Source of the DNA: an uncultured Lachnospiraceae bacterium
GTDB taxonomy: Bacteria > Bacillota > Clostridia > Lachnospirales > Lachnospiraceae
Direction of reading: 5' to 3'
Assembly: GCA_947594855.1 (NCBI GenBank)
Contig: CANQEL010000004.1
Span: 62,001 to 126,000, forward strand
DNA length: 64,000 nt
A program made the position numbers and the translations under genes. Of this stretch, positions 41,414 to 50,795 are shown in pieces; within the stretch, counting starts at the first letter, position 1; every line of letters starts with the position of its first letter. The notes under the pieces are model-generated. The model searched no databases and was not told the origin of the DNA. It saw only the letters and a list, made by a program, of their open reading frames with translations.

Positions 41414-43084
41414 ATGGACAACGACAGACAGAATCTTAAAGAGTTGTATAAAATACGTAAAAGTGAATTAAAGGAAGATTATAAGAAGCAGAAACAGGAT
41501 ATTAAACAGGAAGTTAAAGATTTTAAGGAAGCTTCAATGACCAATATTAAAGGACGGGTAAAGAATAATATGAGCGGATTTTTGAGAGCTGTTGTCAGTG
41601 GTCTTCTTGTGCTTGTCCAGATACTGGTAATATTGACGCTTCCTTTGTTTTTGAGACAGTATACGGCATTCTTTTATTTTATTCTTGAGGTGGCAAGTTT
41701 TGTTGTCGCCATAGGACTTATCAATGCAAATAAAAATGCGTCGTTTAAAGTAGCCTGGATGGCAATAGCGCTCCTGTTTCCGGTATCAGGACATATTATG
41801 TATTATCTGTGGGGAAGAAGGAGCAGCCGTAAAAAACTTTTTGAGAATACGGAACTGAAGATAGCAGAAAGTTATCCGTATATTGAATTTGATGCTGAAT
41901 GTGAAAAAGATTTTTATAGTGAACATCCTGAATTAAAAGGTCTTTCAAAGTACTTAAAGAGTTATAGGTTTCCGCTGTACAGGAATAACAGGGCAAAGTA
42001 TTACAGGATGGGAGAGGATGTTTTTAAAGATATCTTCCAGGATATTATAGCTGCAAAAAAGTTTGTGCTTCTGAACTTTTTTATAGTTGCAGACGGCGTC
42101 CTTCTTGATATGCTTCATGATATACTTCTTAAGAAAGTAAAAGAAGGTGTGGAAGTAATTTTCATATATGATGATTTTGGCGGCATGATAAGGACTGATA
42201 AGCATTTTTGCAGGAAATTAAACGATGAGGGAATAAGGACAATATTATTTAACCCTATTCATAAATATACTGACAAACTTATAATGAACTACAGGACACA
42301 CCAGAAGATTGTGGTAATAGATGGGAATATAGGATATACAGGGGGCTTTAATATTGCTGATGAATATGCTAATCTTATAGAAAGGTTCGGAGTGTGGAAG
42401 GACTGCGGAATACGTATTGAAGGAGACGGCGTATGGGGACTTACAATGATTTTTTTACAGGTTCTCAGTATATGCAGGCCTAAAGAGAATGTGGATTACA
42501 ACAGATACAGACCTGATAAGATACCCGGTAAGAATAACTGTTACTGTCATGTTATTGCTGACGGGCCATATCCATATGATTCACATATAATGGAAAGCAC
42601 ATATAAGCAGATTATTAGCAGTGCAGACGAATATGTTTATATAATGACGCCTTACCTTATACTGGAGGAGCATATGATTCAGACTCTGACTGAGGCGGTA
42701 AAAAGAGGCGTTGATGTGAGAATTATTACGCCAAAGATTCCTGATAAAAAGAAAGTATATAAGCTTACACAGTACAATTATGGCCCGCTTCTTAGTGGCG
42801 GGGTAAGAATATATGAATACACGCCGGGATTTATACATTCTAAAGTAATAATGAATGAAAGCAGCGCGCTTGTAGGCACCGTAAATATGGATTACAGGAG
42901 TTTTTATCTGCACTTTGAAAATGCTGTTTGGATTAGTGAAAAGGAGATTCTTGCAGATATATATGATGATTTTGAAAATACGTTTATGATATCGGAAACT
43001 ATAAGCTATGAGAGTTGGAAAAACAGGCCGCGGATGGACAAGATTATACAGCCTGTGCTCAATATGTTCTCAACGCTTGTCTGA
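41414..43084 (+). CDS. cls: cardiolipin synthase (phospholipase D family)
   Basis: This 556-residue membrane enzyme joins two phosphatidylglycerols to cardiolipin and glycerol. An unusual ~50-residue Lys/Glu-rich coiled coil (LKELYKIRKSELKEDYKKQK) precedes two or three membrane helices (~60-135), then the PLDNF-type region and two PLD domains. The first HKD motif is normal (HQKIVVIDGNIGYTGG). The second reads HSKVIMNESSALVGT, with Glu where Asp is expected. ATG 41414 is inside a longer open frame whose start has no ribosome site; the site here is itself weak. It stands between the B12 operon and ruvA. Confidence 0.9.
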   Translation: MDNDRQNLKELYKIRKSELKEDYKKQKQDIKQEVKDFKEASMTNIKGRVKNNMSGFLRAVVSGLLVLVQILVILTLPLFLRQYTAFFYFILEVASFVVAIGLINANKNASFKVAWMAIALLFPVSGHIMYYLWGRRSSRKKLFENTELKIAESYPYIEFDAECEKDFYSEHPELKGLSKYLKSYRFPLYRNNRAKYYRMGEDVFKDIFQDIIAAKKFVLLNFFIVADGVLLDMLHDILLKKVKEGVEVIFIYDDFGGMIRTDKHFCRKLNDEGIRTILFNPIHKYTDKLIMNYRTHQKIVVIDGNIGYTGGFNIADEYANLIERFGVWKDCGIRIEGDGVWGLTMIFLQVLSICRPKENVDYNRYRPDKIPGKNNCYCHVIADGPYPYDSHIMESTYKQIISSADEYVYIMTPYLILEEHMIQTLTEAVKRGVDVRIITPKIPDKKKVYKLTQYNYGPLLSGGVRIYEYTPGFIHSKVIMNESSALVGTVNMDYRSFYLHFENAVWISEKEILADIYDDFENTFMISETISYESWKNRPRMDKIIQPVLNMFSTLV

Positions 43085-43106
43085 TTTTTTGAGTAGGAGA
43101 ATAATT

Positions 43107-43721
43107 ATGTTAGCATTTGTAAGCGGAATTCTTGAATATTATGAAGGAGACACAATAGTTGTAGACTGCAATGGTATCGGTTATAATATTATGATGCCGT
43201 TATCTTCCTTTGACAGGCTGCCTCATATTGGAAGCAGGGTTAAGATATATACATATATGAGCGTAAGGGAAGATGCAATCAAATTATTCGGTTTTCTTGA
43301 CCGTGATGAACTGGATATGTTTGGAAAACTTATAACTGTAAACGGAATAGGTCCTAAAGTGGCGCTTGGTATATTGTCTGCTCTTACTCCTGACGATATC
43401 AGATTTGCAATATTATCCGATAACGCGCCGGTTATTGCAAAAGCTCCGGGAATAGGCCCTAAGACTGCAGGTAAGATTATACTTGAACTTAAAGATAAGG
43501 TTGACCTTAATGAATCATTCATGCTCAAATCAGAACATTATGCAGAAAAGAAATCCGATTCAAAGGGCGGTGCGGTTAGTATAATGAAAAATGAAGCTAT
43601 TCAGGCGCTTGTTGTACTTGGTTATTCACAGAGTGATGCTGCCTATGCCGTAGGTAGGCTTAACATAACGGAAGATATGTCGGATGCCCAGATACTTAAG
43701 GAAGCACTTAAACATATGTAA
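43107..43721 (+). CDS. ruvA: Holliday junction DNA helicase subunit RuvA
   Basis: This 204-residue DNA-binding subunit binds four-way junctions as a tetramer and recruits RuvB. The OB-fold start [19 protein letters not shown], the two helix-hairpin-helix motifs ([16 protein letters not shown] and [16 protein letters not shown]) and the C-terminal RuvB-binding domain ([21 protein letters not shown]) are present. ATG 43107 follows TAGGAGAA; a longer frame would overlap cls. ruvB follows 11 bases later. Confidence 0.97.
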   Translation: MLAFVSGILEYYEGDTIVVDCNGIGYNIMMPLSSFDRLPHIGSRVKIYTYMSVREDAIKLFGFLDRDELDMFGKLITVNGIGPKVALGILSALTPDDIRFAILSDNAPVIAKAPGIGPKTAGKIILELKDKVDLNESFMLKSEHYAEKKSDSKGGAVSIMKNEAIQALVVLGYSQSDAAYAVGRLNITEDMSDAQILKEALKHM

Positions 43722-43732
43722 TTGGAGGATAT

Positions 43733-44734
43733 ATGGAAAAGAGAATTATTTCCACAGAACTTATCAGCGAGGATTACAGAATTGAAAACAGCCTCAGACC
43801 TAAGCTTTTGTGTGAATATATAGGACAGAATAAAGCTAAGGAAGCGCTTAAGGTATATATTGAAGCTGCAAAGCTTAGAAATGAGCCGCTTGATCATGTA
43901 CTTTTGTATGGACCTCCGGGACTTGGAAAAACTACGCTTGCAGAGATTATTGCAAATGAACTTGATGTAAATCTTAAGATAACGTCAGGCCCTGCAATAG
44001 AAAAACCGGGTGAAATGGCTGCAATACTTAACAACCTTCAGGACGGGGACCTGTTATTTGTAGATGAAATTCACAGACTTAACAGGCAGGTCGAGGAAGT
44101 CATGTATCCTGCAATGGAGGATTTCGCAATAGATGTAGTTATAGGAAAGGGAGCATCGGCCAAATCAATAAGGCTTGACCTTCCGAAGTTTACTTTAGTC
44201 GGAGCTACAACCAGGGCCGGTATGATGACGGCTCCTTTAAGGGACAGGTTTGGTGTTGTTCACAGGCTTGAATTCTATACTGTGCAGGAGCTTGTGCAGA
44301 TTATAGTGCGTTCTGCAAGGGTACTTAAAATAGAAATTGACAGCGAGGGAGCTCTTGAGATAGCCAAAAGGTCACGAGGAACGCCGCGTATTGCAAACAG
44401 GCTTCTTAAGCGCGTGCGTGATTTTGCACAGGTAAAATATGACGGCAGCATTACCGGGGATGTCGCAGAATCCGCGCTTGACATACTTGAAGTTGATAAG
44501 AACGGCCTTGATACTACCGACAGGAACCTTCTTATGCAGATGATACAGAAGTTCGGAGGCGGACCGGTAGGTCTGGATACTTTGGCAGCCAGCATTGGGG
44601 AAGATGCAGGCACTATTGAAGATGTATACGAGCCGTTCCTTATACAGAACGGATTTATGGCAAGGACACCGCGGGGGCGGGTAGTTACGGAACTTGGATA
44701 CAAAAATTTTGGTATAGAGGATGAAAAATTATGA
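43733..44734 (+). CDS. ruvB: Holliday junction DNA helicase subunit RuvB
   Basis: This 333-residue AAA+ motor drives branch migration. It has Walker [13 protein letters not shown], Walker [11 protein letters not shown], sensor 1 [18 protein letters not shown], the arginine finger in that block, and the C-terminal winged helix with [20 protein letters not shown] precedes the ATG. It overlaps zapA by 4 bases, a translational coupling common in Clostridia. Confidence 0.98.
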   Translation: MEKRIISTELISEDYRIENSLRPKLLCEYIGQNKAKEALKVYIEAAKLRNEPLDHVLLYGPPGLGKTTLAEIIANELDVNLKITSGPAIEKPGEMAAILNNLQDGDLLFVDEIHRLNRQVEEVMYPAMEDFAIDVVIGKGASAKSIRLDLPKFTLVGATTRAGMMTAPLRDRFGVVHRLEFYTVQELVQIIVRSARVLKIEIDSEGALEIAKRSRGTPRIANRLLKRVRDFAQVKYDGSITGDVAESALDILEVDKNGLDTTDRNLLMQMIQKFGGGPVGLDTLAASIGEDAGTIEDVYEPFLIQNGFMARTPRGRVVTELGYKNFGIEDEKL

Positions 44735-45075
44735 TGAAAAAGAAAAATGATGTGGAAGTGCTGATTGGCGGAGAAAAATATACTCTGTGCGGTTACGAAA
44801 GCTCCGATTATCTGCAGAAAGTTGCAACTTATATCAATGTAAAAATTGATGAAGTAGCAAAGAATTTCGGCTCGCTTCGTGTCAATAACGACACGCGGGT
44901 GGTTCTTACTGAAATTAATATTGCGGATGATTATTTTAAGGCAATGGAGCGGCTTGAAGAAATGACAAAAGAAAAAGAAGAAGCTGACAGGGTTATATTT
45001 GAGTTAAAGCATGAACTTGTTGCAGCGCAGGAAAAAATAGACAAATTAACTTCAGGAAATAAAAAAAGGTTCTAA
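44731..45075 (+). CDS. zapA: cell division protein ZapA
   Basis: This 114-residue protein has the ZapA pattern: N-terminal [30 protein letters not shown] globular head and a C-terminal coiled coil ([18 protein letters not shown] onward). ZapA bundles FtsZ filaments at midcell. It starts on the ruvB stop (ATGATGA), so the start may be 44731 or 44734. A U32 peptidase and FtsW/PBP genes follow on the same strand. Confidence 0.9.
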   Translation: MMKKKNDVEVLIGGEKYTLCGYESSDYLQKVATYINVKIDEVAKNFGSLRVNNDTRVVLTEINIADDYFKAMERLEEMTKEKEEADRVIFELKHELVAAQEKIDKLTSGNKKRF

Positions 45076-45087
45076 AGGAATATGTAT

Positions 45088-47403
45088 ATGAAAAAACCTG
45101 AGATACTTGCACCTGCAGGTTCTGTAAAAAGCGCATATGCCGCAATCAATGCAGGATGTGATGCGGTATATATTGGCGGCAGAAAATATGGCGCAAGGGC
45201 ATTTGCGGACAATCCGGATAATGATACACTTGCTTCAGTTATTGATGATGTACATTTTTATAATAAGAAAATATACGTAACAGTAAATACTGTGTTTAAT
45301 AATAACGACTTTAATGAACTGTATGACTTCATGAAACTTATTTATGAAAAAGGAGCAGATGCTGTTATAGTACAGGATATCGGAGTCATGAGTTTTATAC
45401 ACAAAGAGTTTCCAGATATGCCGGTACACGCAAGCACACAAATGAATATTGTACAGGCGTCTGCGGCAGAGCTTATTAAAAACTACGGTGTAACAAGAAT
45501 TATACCGGCCAGGGAATTAAGCTTTGCCGAACTTTTACATATGAGGAAATGCACTAAGCTTGAGATAGAAGTCTTTGTACACGGAGCGTTATGTTTTTCA
45601 CATTCCGGACAATGTCTTATGAGCAGCCTTATCGGAGGCAGAAGTGGAAATAAGGGAGCATGCGCGCAGCCATGCCGTAAAAAATATTCCTTTAACCCGG
45701 AAGGAAATAATTCCGGTTATTTATTAAGCCTTAAAGATTTATGTACTCTTGAATATATTCCTGAGCTTATTGGGGCAGGACTGGATTCGTTTAAAATTGA
45801 GGGCCGTATGAAAAAGCCCGCTTATGTTGCGTCAGCCGTGCATATGTACAGAAAGTATGTAGACAGTTATTTTGAACTTGGACATGATGTGTATACCGGA
45901 AGTGATGAAATAAGAAAAGAACTTAAATCTGACATAAAAATATTGCAGGATATATATAACAGAGGCGGATTTACCTGTGGATATCTTACCGGAAATACAG
46001 ATAAAGACACTATGCTTTCAGATAAACGGCCGGGACACCAGGGAGTAAAAGCGGGCAGGGTATCAGACGTTATATTAGGGAAAAATACGGCAGAGCTTAC
46101 TTTTACAGAAAAAACACATCCTCAGGATATACTTGAAATAAGAAACAGGTATGGAGAAACAATACATGTCCATACTTTAAAAGATAAGCACGGGATTAAT
46201 GAAAAACTGCGGATTAATGTAGGATATAATACGGATAAGATATTAAAAGGCATGGAAGTATTCAGGGTGCGTAACAATGAACTTATAGAAAATATGCTTA
46301 AGAGATTTCCTGCTGAAAAGAAAAAGCCTGCCATAAAGGGAACTTTTACGGCGCATGAAGGTGAAAAGATTTCATTAAATATAAAACTTAAAGATTTGCC
46401 GGACAAATGCTGTACAGTATATGGTGATATTGCCTGTAAAGCGCAGAAACATGCTGTTACAAAACAGATTATAGAAGATAAAATAAAGGTGTCGGGAGAG
46501 TCGGTATTTATATGGGACGAGCTTCATATTGAAGCAGATAATGATATATTCATAAGTTCAGGCGCTTTAAAAAAGTTAAGGAGGGAAGCGCTTAAGACAC
46601 TTTATGAAGTGATTGTTAAAGGGCATCACAGAATATTTACTGACAAAAAAGATTCATGCATCGGCGTTATTAAAAATAGCGTAAGTGAAAAACAGGAATT
46701 GATAGCAGAATGTAGGGATAAAATACAATTTGAATGTGTTAATGGGATTATGCAGATAGATACAATATATATGCATATGGAAGATATGAATATGCAATGT
46801 ATAACGGATATGCTGTCAGGTGCAGATAAGCCTGTATATCTTGTAATGCCAAGGATATTCAGACTCTGCGGACAGGATTATTTTGAAAGGGAATATGATA
46901 TGGATACCATAACTTCATATCCCAATTTTAACGGAATGGTTGTGTGCAGTCTTGAAGAACTTGCATGGCTCAAAAATAAAGGGTTTGCAGACAGGTTAGA
47001 TATACGTGCGGCGGATAATCTGTATGCAAGAAATATTTATTCGCAAAAACTGTTACGGGAACTTGGTGTGTCAGTATGCCAGGCTCCTGCCGAAATGACA
47101 CATAAGGAGCTTTTATCCGCGGCAGAATATGATTATGACGTTGCCATATATAAGAGAAATACCGCAATGGTTACGGCAATATGCCTAAGCGGGCATGATA
47201 AAATATATGATTCATATGGCAATACCTATCCGGTTATACGGCATGAAAGATTCGGTTATACTGAAATTATGCATTATGAGACAACAGATTATACAGATAA
47301 GATACCGGTACGTCTTTTTAACAGAATAAGATTATCGTTTTATGATGAAAAGCCTTCTGAAATTAAACGTATCGTAAAGAGTCTTAAGGAGAAAACAGGA
47401 TGA
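45088..47403 (+). CDS. U32 family peptidase / rRNA hydroxylation-type protein
   Basis: This 771-residue protein begins KKPEILAPAGSVKSAYAAINAGCDAVYIGG, the U32 barrel start. It contains the U32 signature block EVFVHGALCFSHSGQCLMSS and the cysteines CMSS/GACAQPCR (written here as separate pieces), which in RlhA/TrhP-type members bind an iron-sulfur cluster. After ~400 residues comes a long C-terminal part with a DUF3656-like and a second barrel-like half. E. coli relatives hydroxylate 23S rRNA or tRNA; others are called collagenases, and I cannot choose. ATG 45088 is preferred over 45082 for spacing to AAAGGAA. It overlaps the next gene by 4 bases. Confidence 0.9.
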   Translation: MKKPEILAPAGSVKSAYAAINAGCDAVYIGGRKYGARAFADNPDNDTLASVIDDVHFYNKKIYVTVNTVFNNNDFNELYDFMKLIYEKGADAVIVQDIGVMSFIHKEFPDMPVHASTQMNIVQASAAELIKNYGVTRIIPARELSFAELLHMRKCTKLEIEVFVHGALCFSHSGQCLMSSLIGGRSGNKGACAQPCRKKYSFNPEGNNSGYLLSLKDLCTLEYIPELIGAGLDSFKIEGRMKKPAYVASAVHMYRKYVDSYFELGHDVYTGSDEIRKELKSDIKILQDIYNRGGFTCGYLTGNTDKDTMLSDKRPGHQGVKAGRVSDVILGKNTAELTFTEKTHPQDILEIRNRYGETIHVHTLKDKHGINEKLRINVGYNTDKILKGMEVFRVRNNELIENMLKRFPAEKKKPAIKGTFTAHEGEKISLNIKLKDLPDKCCTVYGDIACKAQKHAVTKQIIEDKIKVSGESVFIWDELHIEADNDIFISSGALKKLRREALKTLYEVIVKGHHRIFTDKKDSCIGVIKNSVSEKQELIAECRDKIQFECVNGIMQIDTIYMHMEDMNMQCITDMLSGADKPVYLVMPRIFRLCGQDYFEREYDMDTITSYPNFNGMVVCSLEELAWLKNKGFADRLDIRAADNLYARNIYSQKLLRELGVSVCQAPAEMTHKELLSAAEYDYDVAIYKRNTAMVTAICLSGHDKIYDSYGNTYPVIRHERFGYTEIMHYETTDYTDKIPVRLFNRIRLSFYDEKPSEIKRIVKSLKEKTG

Positions 47404-48737
47404 ATACAATTGTAAAGCTGTGCGGATATATTATTGTAATTATATTTGCGCTGTATACTTTTTTTTGCTTTACGGTATTTCGTGGTAAAAACAAAGAAAG
47501 ATCAGAAAAAATATACAGAAGGCAGAGGGTATGCATATTTTTGATTTCAGCTGTTGCCCATGCCGTGTTATATCTTATGGATTATGATTTCATGATTATA
47601 ATCCTGTTTGCCTTGCAGATGATTGCATTTTTTATAGCAGTGCATATGTACCAGATATTTTATAAAGGACTTTCAAAACTTGTTCTTAACAATATGTTTA
47701 TGCTTTTGATGATAGGTATATTTATGCTTGAAAGAATAAACATGGAATATGCGGTGAAGCAGTCTGCAATTGTGCTTGCCGGCCTTATATTCTGTATATT
47801 TATACCGGTTATTATAAAAAAGATATCGTTTTTGGACCGCCTTGGATGGCAGTATGCCATACTTGGAATAATTCTTTTAGCGGTAGTATTTTTATTTGCT
47901 GAGGAAAAAAACGGTGCAAAAAACTGGATTATAATAAAGGGTATTGCTTTTCAGCCGTCAGAGTTTGTAAAGATACTTTTTGTATTCTTCATAGCCGCTG
48001 TGCTTACTAAAAAAAGCAGTTTTAAGAGAGTTGTTGCGGCATCATTATTTGCGGCGGCGCATGTGCTTATACTTGTAATAGAAAAAGATCTGGGAGGAGC
48101 CCTTATATATTTTATTACATATCTGATACTTCTGACCGCTGTTACCGGTAATGTACTTTATCTTCTTGCAGGACTCTCAGGCGGTTCAGCCGCTGCAGTT
48201 ATAGCCTACAAACTTTTTACGCATGTACAGACCAGGGTAAGCGCCTGGCGTGATCCGTGGAGCATTATAGATTCAGGCGGCCTGCAGGTTGCACAGTCGC
48301 TTTTTGCAATAGCGACAGGCGGCTGGTTCGGAATGGGACTTGGAAGGGGACTGCCGGGGAAAATACCGATTGTTGAGAGTGATTTTATATTTGCGGCAAT
48401 ATCAGAGGAACTTGGAGGAGTATTTGCCATATGCATACTGCTGGTGTATATAAGCTGTTTTATAATGTTTGTGAATATTTCAATTAAAATAAAAAAGCCG
48501 TTTTATAAATTTACCGCTCTGGGACTTGGAATACAATTTATATTCCAGGTATTTCTTGGAGTAGGCGGAGTAACTAAATTTATACCGTCGACCGGTGTGA
48601 CGCTGCCGCTTATTAGTTATGGCGGAAGTTCAGTACTAAGTACCCTTATTTTATTTTCAATTATACAGGGCATATATGTTCTTAATGGAAGCAGCGGCGA
48701 AGTTAAGGAGGCTGAAAATGAAGAATCGGGCGGATAA
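47400..48737 (+). CDS. FtsW/RodA/SpoVE family peptidoglycan polymerase
   Basis: This 445-residue SEDS protein has about 12 membrane segments. The conserved GAKNWIIIKGIAFQPSEFVKI, LEKDLGGAL-type block (here VIEKDLGGALIYF) and the C-terminal FIFAAISEELGG and PSTGVTLPLISYGGSS are all visible. SEDS proteins polymerise glycan strands from lipid II with a partner class B PBP, and exactly such a gene follows with a 20-base overlap. A ~55-residue N-terminal extension with two helices precedes the normal start of the family. Division, elongation or sporulation role cannot be told apart here. Confidence 0.94.
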   Translation: MNTIVKLCGYIIVIIFALYTFFCFTVFRGKNKERSEKIYRRQRVCIFLISAVAHAVLYLMDYDFMIIILFALQMIAFFIAVHMYQIFYKGLSKLVLNNMFMLLMIGIFMLERINMEYAVKQSAIVLAGLIFCIFIPVIIKKISFLDRLGWQYAILGIILLAVVFLFAEEKNGAKNWIIIKGIAFQPSEFVKILFVFFIAAVLTKKSSFKRVVAASLFAAAHVLILVIEKDLGGALIYFITYLILLTAVTGNVLYLLAGLSGGSAAAVIAYKLFTHVQTRVSAWRDPWSIIDSGGLQVAQSLFAIATGGWFGMGLGRGLPGKIPIVESDFIFAAISEELGGVFAICILLVYISCFIMFVNISIKIKKPFYKFTALGLGIQFIFQVFLGVGGVTKFIPSTGVTLPLISYGGSSVLSTLILFSIIQGIYVLNGSSGEVKEAENEESGG

Positions 48738-50136
48738 AAATAATGATAACAGAAATATTGCTGTAATATCCTACAGTTTAATGATTATTTTTGTGCTTCT
48801 TATTGCCTATATCGTAATTTTTTTAGCCGGCGATAATATGGAGCTTTTAAATAATCCTTATAATAAGGCGCAGGAGATATTTTCGGAATATACAAGACGC
48901 GGAAGTATACTTTCGGCAGACGGCGAGGTAATTGCGGAAACTGTTACAGATGACGAAGGCAATGAAATACGTAAATATCCGTATAATAATATGTTTGCGC
49001 ATGCGGCAGGGCATTTTGATAATGGTAAAACGGGACTTGAAGCACAGTACAACGTGTATATGCTGAATTCAGGAATTAATCCTGTAGTATCGGCTTTAAA
49101 TGAACTGAAAGGTGAGAAAAATCCCGGAGACAATCTTGTAACCACGCTCAATACTGCGATTCAGAAGGCGGCATATGACGCCCTGGGGAGTCATAGAGGC
49201 GCGGTAATAGCGATGGAACCTGAAAGCGGAGAAATACTCTGTATGGTATCAAAGCCTGATTTTAATCCAAATACGATAAAAAGTAACTGGGATGACCTTA
49301 TAGAAGATGATAATAATGAATCTGCGCTTCTTAACAGGGCTACACAGGGACTGTATCCGCCGGGTTCGACATTTAAACTTCTGACTCTGCTTGAATATAT
49401 GCGTGAAAATCCGGGATACAACGATTTCTCGTTTTCCTGTAAAGGTTCTGTAAGTGCAGACGGCTATAAAATAAACTGTTATAATAAAAAGCATCACGGA
49501 AATGAAGACTTAAAGGACGCATTTGCTTCATCATGTAACAGTGCATTTGCAACTATCGGAATGGGGCTTAATAAAAAACAGTTCCGCAATTTATGCAGTT
49601 CATTTCTCTTTAATGAAGAACTTCCGGTAAATTATGCATATAAGGGAAGTACATTTTCATTTAATAAGAATTTTACAACAGGAGAGGTAATGCAGACGGC
49701 AATAGGACAGGGTAAAACCCTTATTTCACCACTTCATAATGCAATTATCATATCGGCTGTTGCAAATGGAGGTTACATTGTTACTCCTCATATTGCAGAT
49801 AAAATGGTAAATTCTTCAGGAAGAACGGTTAAAACATTTTCCTATAAAAATGGTGAAACTGTAATTGCTCCTGAAGAGATAAGTTTTCTTAAGGAATGTC
49901 TTCTTGAGGTGACCGAAAAGGGAACCGGACATGCCCTGTCAGGGCAGGATTATACGGTATATGGAAAAACGGGAACCGCGCAGTTTGATTCGGGGGAAGA
50001 GTCACATGCCTGGTATATAGGGTATGCGGAGCTTAACGGTAAAAAAATAGCGGTAAGCATAATTGTTGAAAGGGCAGGAACAGGAAGCGATTATGCCGTG
50101 CCGGTTGCAAAAAAAATATTTGATGCGTACTATTGA
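48718..50136 (+). CDS. class B penicillin-binding protein (PbpA/FtsI-like transpeptidase)
   Basis: This is a 472-residue protein with a single N-terminal membrane anchor (residues ~15-40). The transpeptidase domain has the catalytic serine in PPGSTFKL (S217 to K220), the SCN triad at ~272 and YGKTGTAQ near 419. The N-terminal segment has EYTRRGSILSADGEVIAET, the usual start of the pedestal domain. It cross-links peptidoglycan, probably together with the preceding SEDS protein. ATG 48718 follows AAGGAGG; an earlier in-frame start lies deep in the previous gene. Confidence 0.94.
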   Translation: MKNRADKNNDNRNIAVISYSLMIIFVLLIAYIVIFLAGDNMELLNNPYNKAQEIFSEYTRRGSILSADGEVIAETVTDDEGNEIRKYPYNNMFAHAAGHFDNGKTGLEAQYNVYMLNSGINPVVSALNELKGEKNPGDNLVTTLNTAIQKAAYDALGSHRGAVIAMEPESGEILCMVSKPDFNPNTIKSNWDDLIEDDNNESALLNRATQGLYPPGSTFKLLTLLEYMRENPGYNDFSFSCKGSVSADGYKINCYNKKHHGNEDLKDAFASSCNSAFATIGMGLNKKQFRNLCSSFLFNEELPVNYAYKGSTFSFNKNFTTGEVMQTAIGQGKTLISPLHNAIIISAVANGGYIVTPHIADKMVNSSGRTVKTFSYKNGETVIAPEEISFLKECLLEVTEKGTGHALSGQDYTVYGKTGTAQFDSGEESHAWYIGYAELNGKKIAVSIIVERAGTGSDYAVPVAKKIFDAYY

Positions 50137-50162
50137 AATACTATGTCCATTTATGATATACT
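50133..50162 (+). promoter_or_regulatory. sigma-A promoter for the Nudix gene
   Basis: TTGAAA and TATACT are 18 bp apart, overlapping the PBP stop codon and about 57 bases before the Nudix start. Confidence 0.6.
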
Positions 50163-50219
50163 ACTTATAGTTATGTACACACCATGTGTCTATACAGACA
50201 ATTACAGGAGGCGCTTGCA

Positions 50220-50672
50220 ATGATTGAAGCAACGAGCTGTGGTGGTGTGGTTATATTCCGTGGTAAGATTCTGCTTTTATACAAGAATTACAGAAATAAA
50301 TATGAAGGCTGGGTGTTGCCGAAAGGGACTGTAGAAGATGGCGAGGAGTATAAAGAGACAGCCATTCGTGAAGTTAAGGAAGAATCCGGCGCAGATGCGT
50401 CAATTATTAAGTACGTAGGTAAAAGTCAGTATTCATTTAATGCACAGAATGATACGGTTCTCAAAAATGTTCACTGGTACCTGATGATGGCTGACAGCTA
50501 CTACAGTAAACCACAACGCGAGGAATATTTTGTTGATTCCGGATATTATAAATACCATGAGGCTTATCATCTGCTTAAATTTATTAATGAAAAGCAGATT
50601 CTGGAAAAAGCCTATATGGAATATCTAGACCTCAAAAAAAGTAATTTATGGGGTAATAAAAAATATTTCTGA
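50220..50672 (+). CDS. Nudix hydrolase
   Basis: This 150-residue enzyme has a full Nudix box within GTVEDGEEYKETAIREVKEESGA (residues ~36-58; pattern G-x5-E-x7-R-E-V-x-E-E-x-G). The family hydrolyses nucleoside diphosphates linked to another moiety, using Mg. The LPKGTVEDGE lead is typical of diadenosine polyphosphate or general Nudix enzymes. CAGGAGG precedes ATG 50220; an ATG 36 bases upstream has no site. The gene is bounded by its own promoter and a strong terminator. Confidence 0.9.
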   Translation: MIEATSCGGVVIFRGKILLLYKNYRNKYEGWVLPKGTVEDGEEYKETAIREVKEESGADASIIKYVGKSQYSFNAQNDTVLKNVHWYLMMADSYYSKPQREEYFVDSGYYKYHEAYHLLKFINEKQILEKAYMEYLDLKKSNLWGNKKYF

Positions 50673-50693
50673 ATATGTACAGCTACTAAAATC

Positions 50694-50738
50694 AAACTTC
50701 CATGAGACTTGTATGTTTCATGGAAGTTTTTAGTTTTA
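50694..50738 (+). terminator. strong rho-independent terminator after the Nudix gene
   Basis: A perfect 12-bp stem (AAACTTCCATGA / TCATGGAAGTTT) with a 12-base loop is followed by TTTTAGTTTT. It separates the Nudix transcript from the next gene and argues against any start upstream of it for that gene. Confidence 0.88.
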
Positions 50739-50795
50739 CTCATATACTTTAATTGCATTACATATATTATAAGAAAACCATATAGGTGCATTAAT

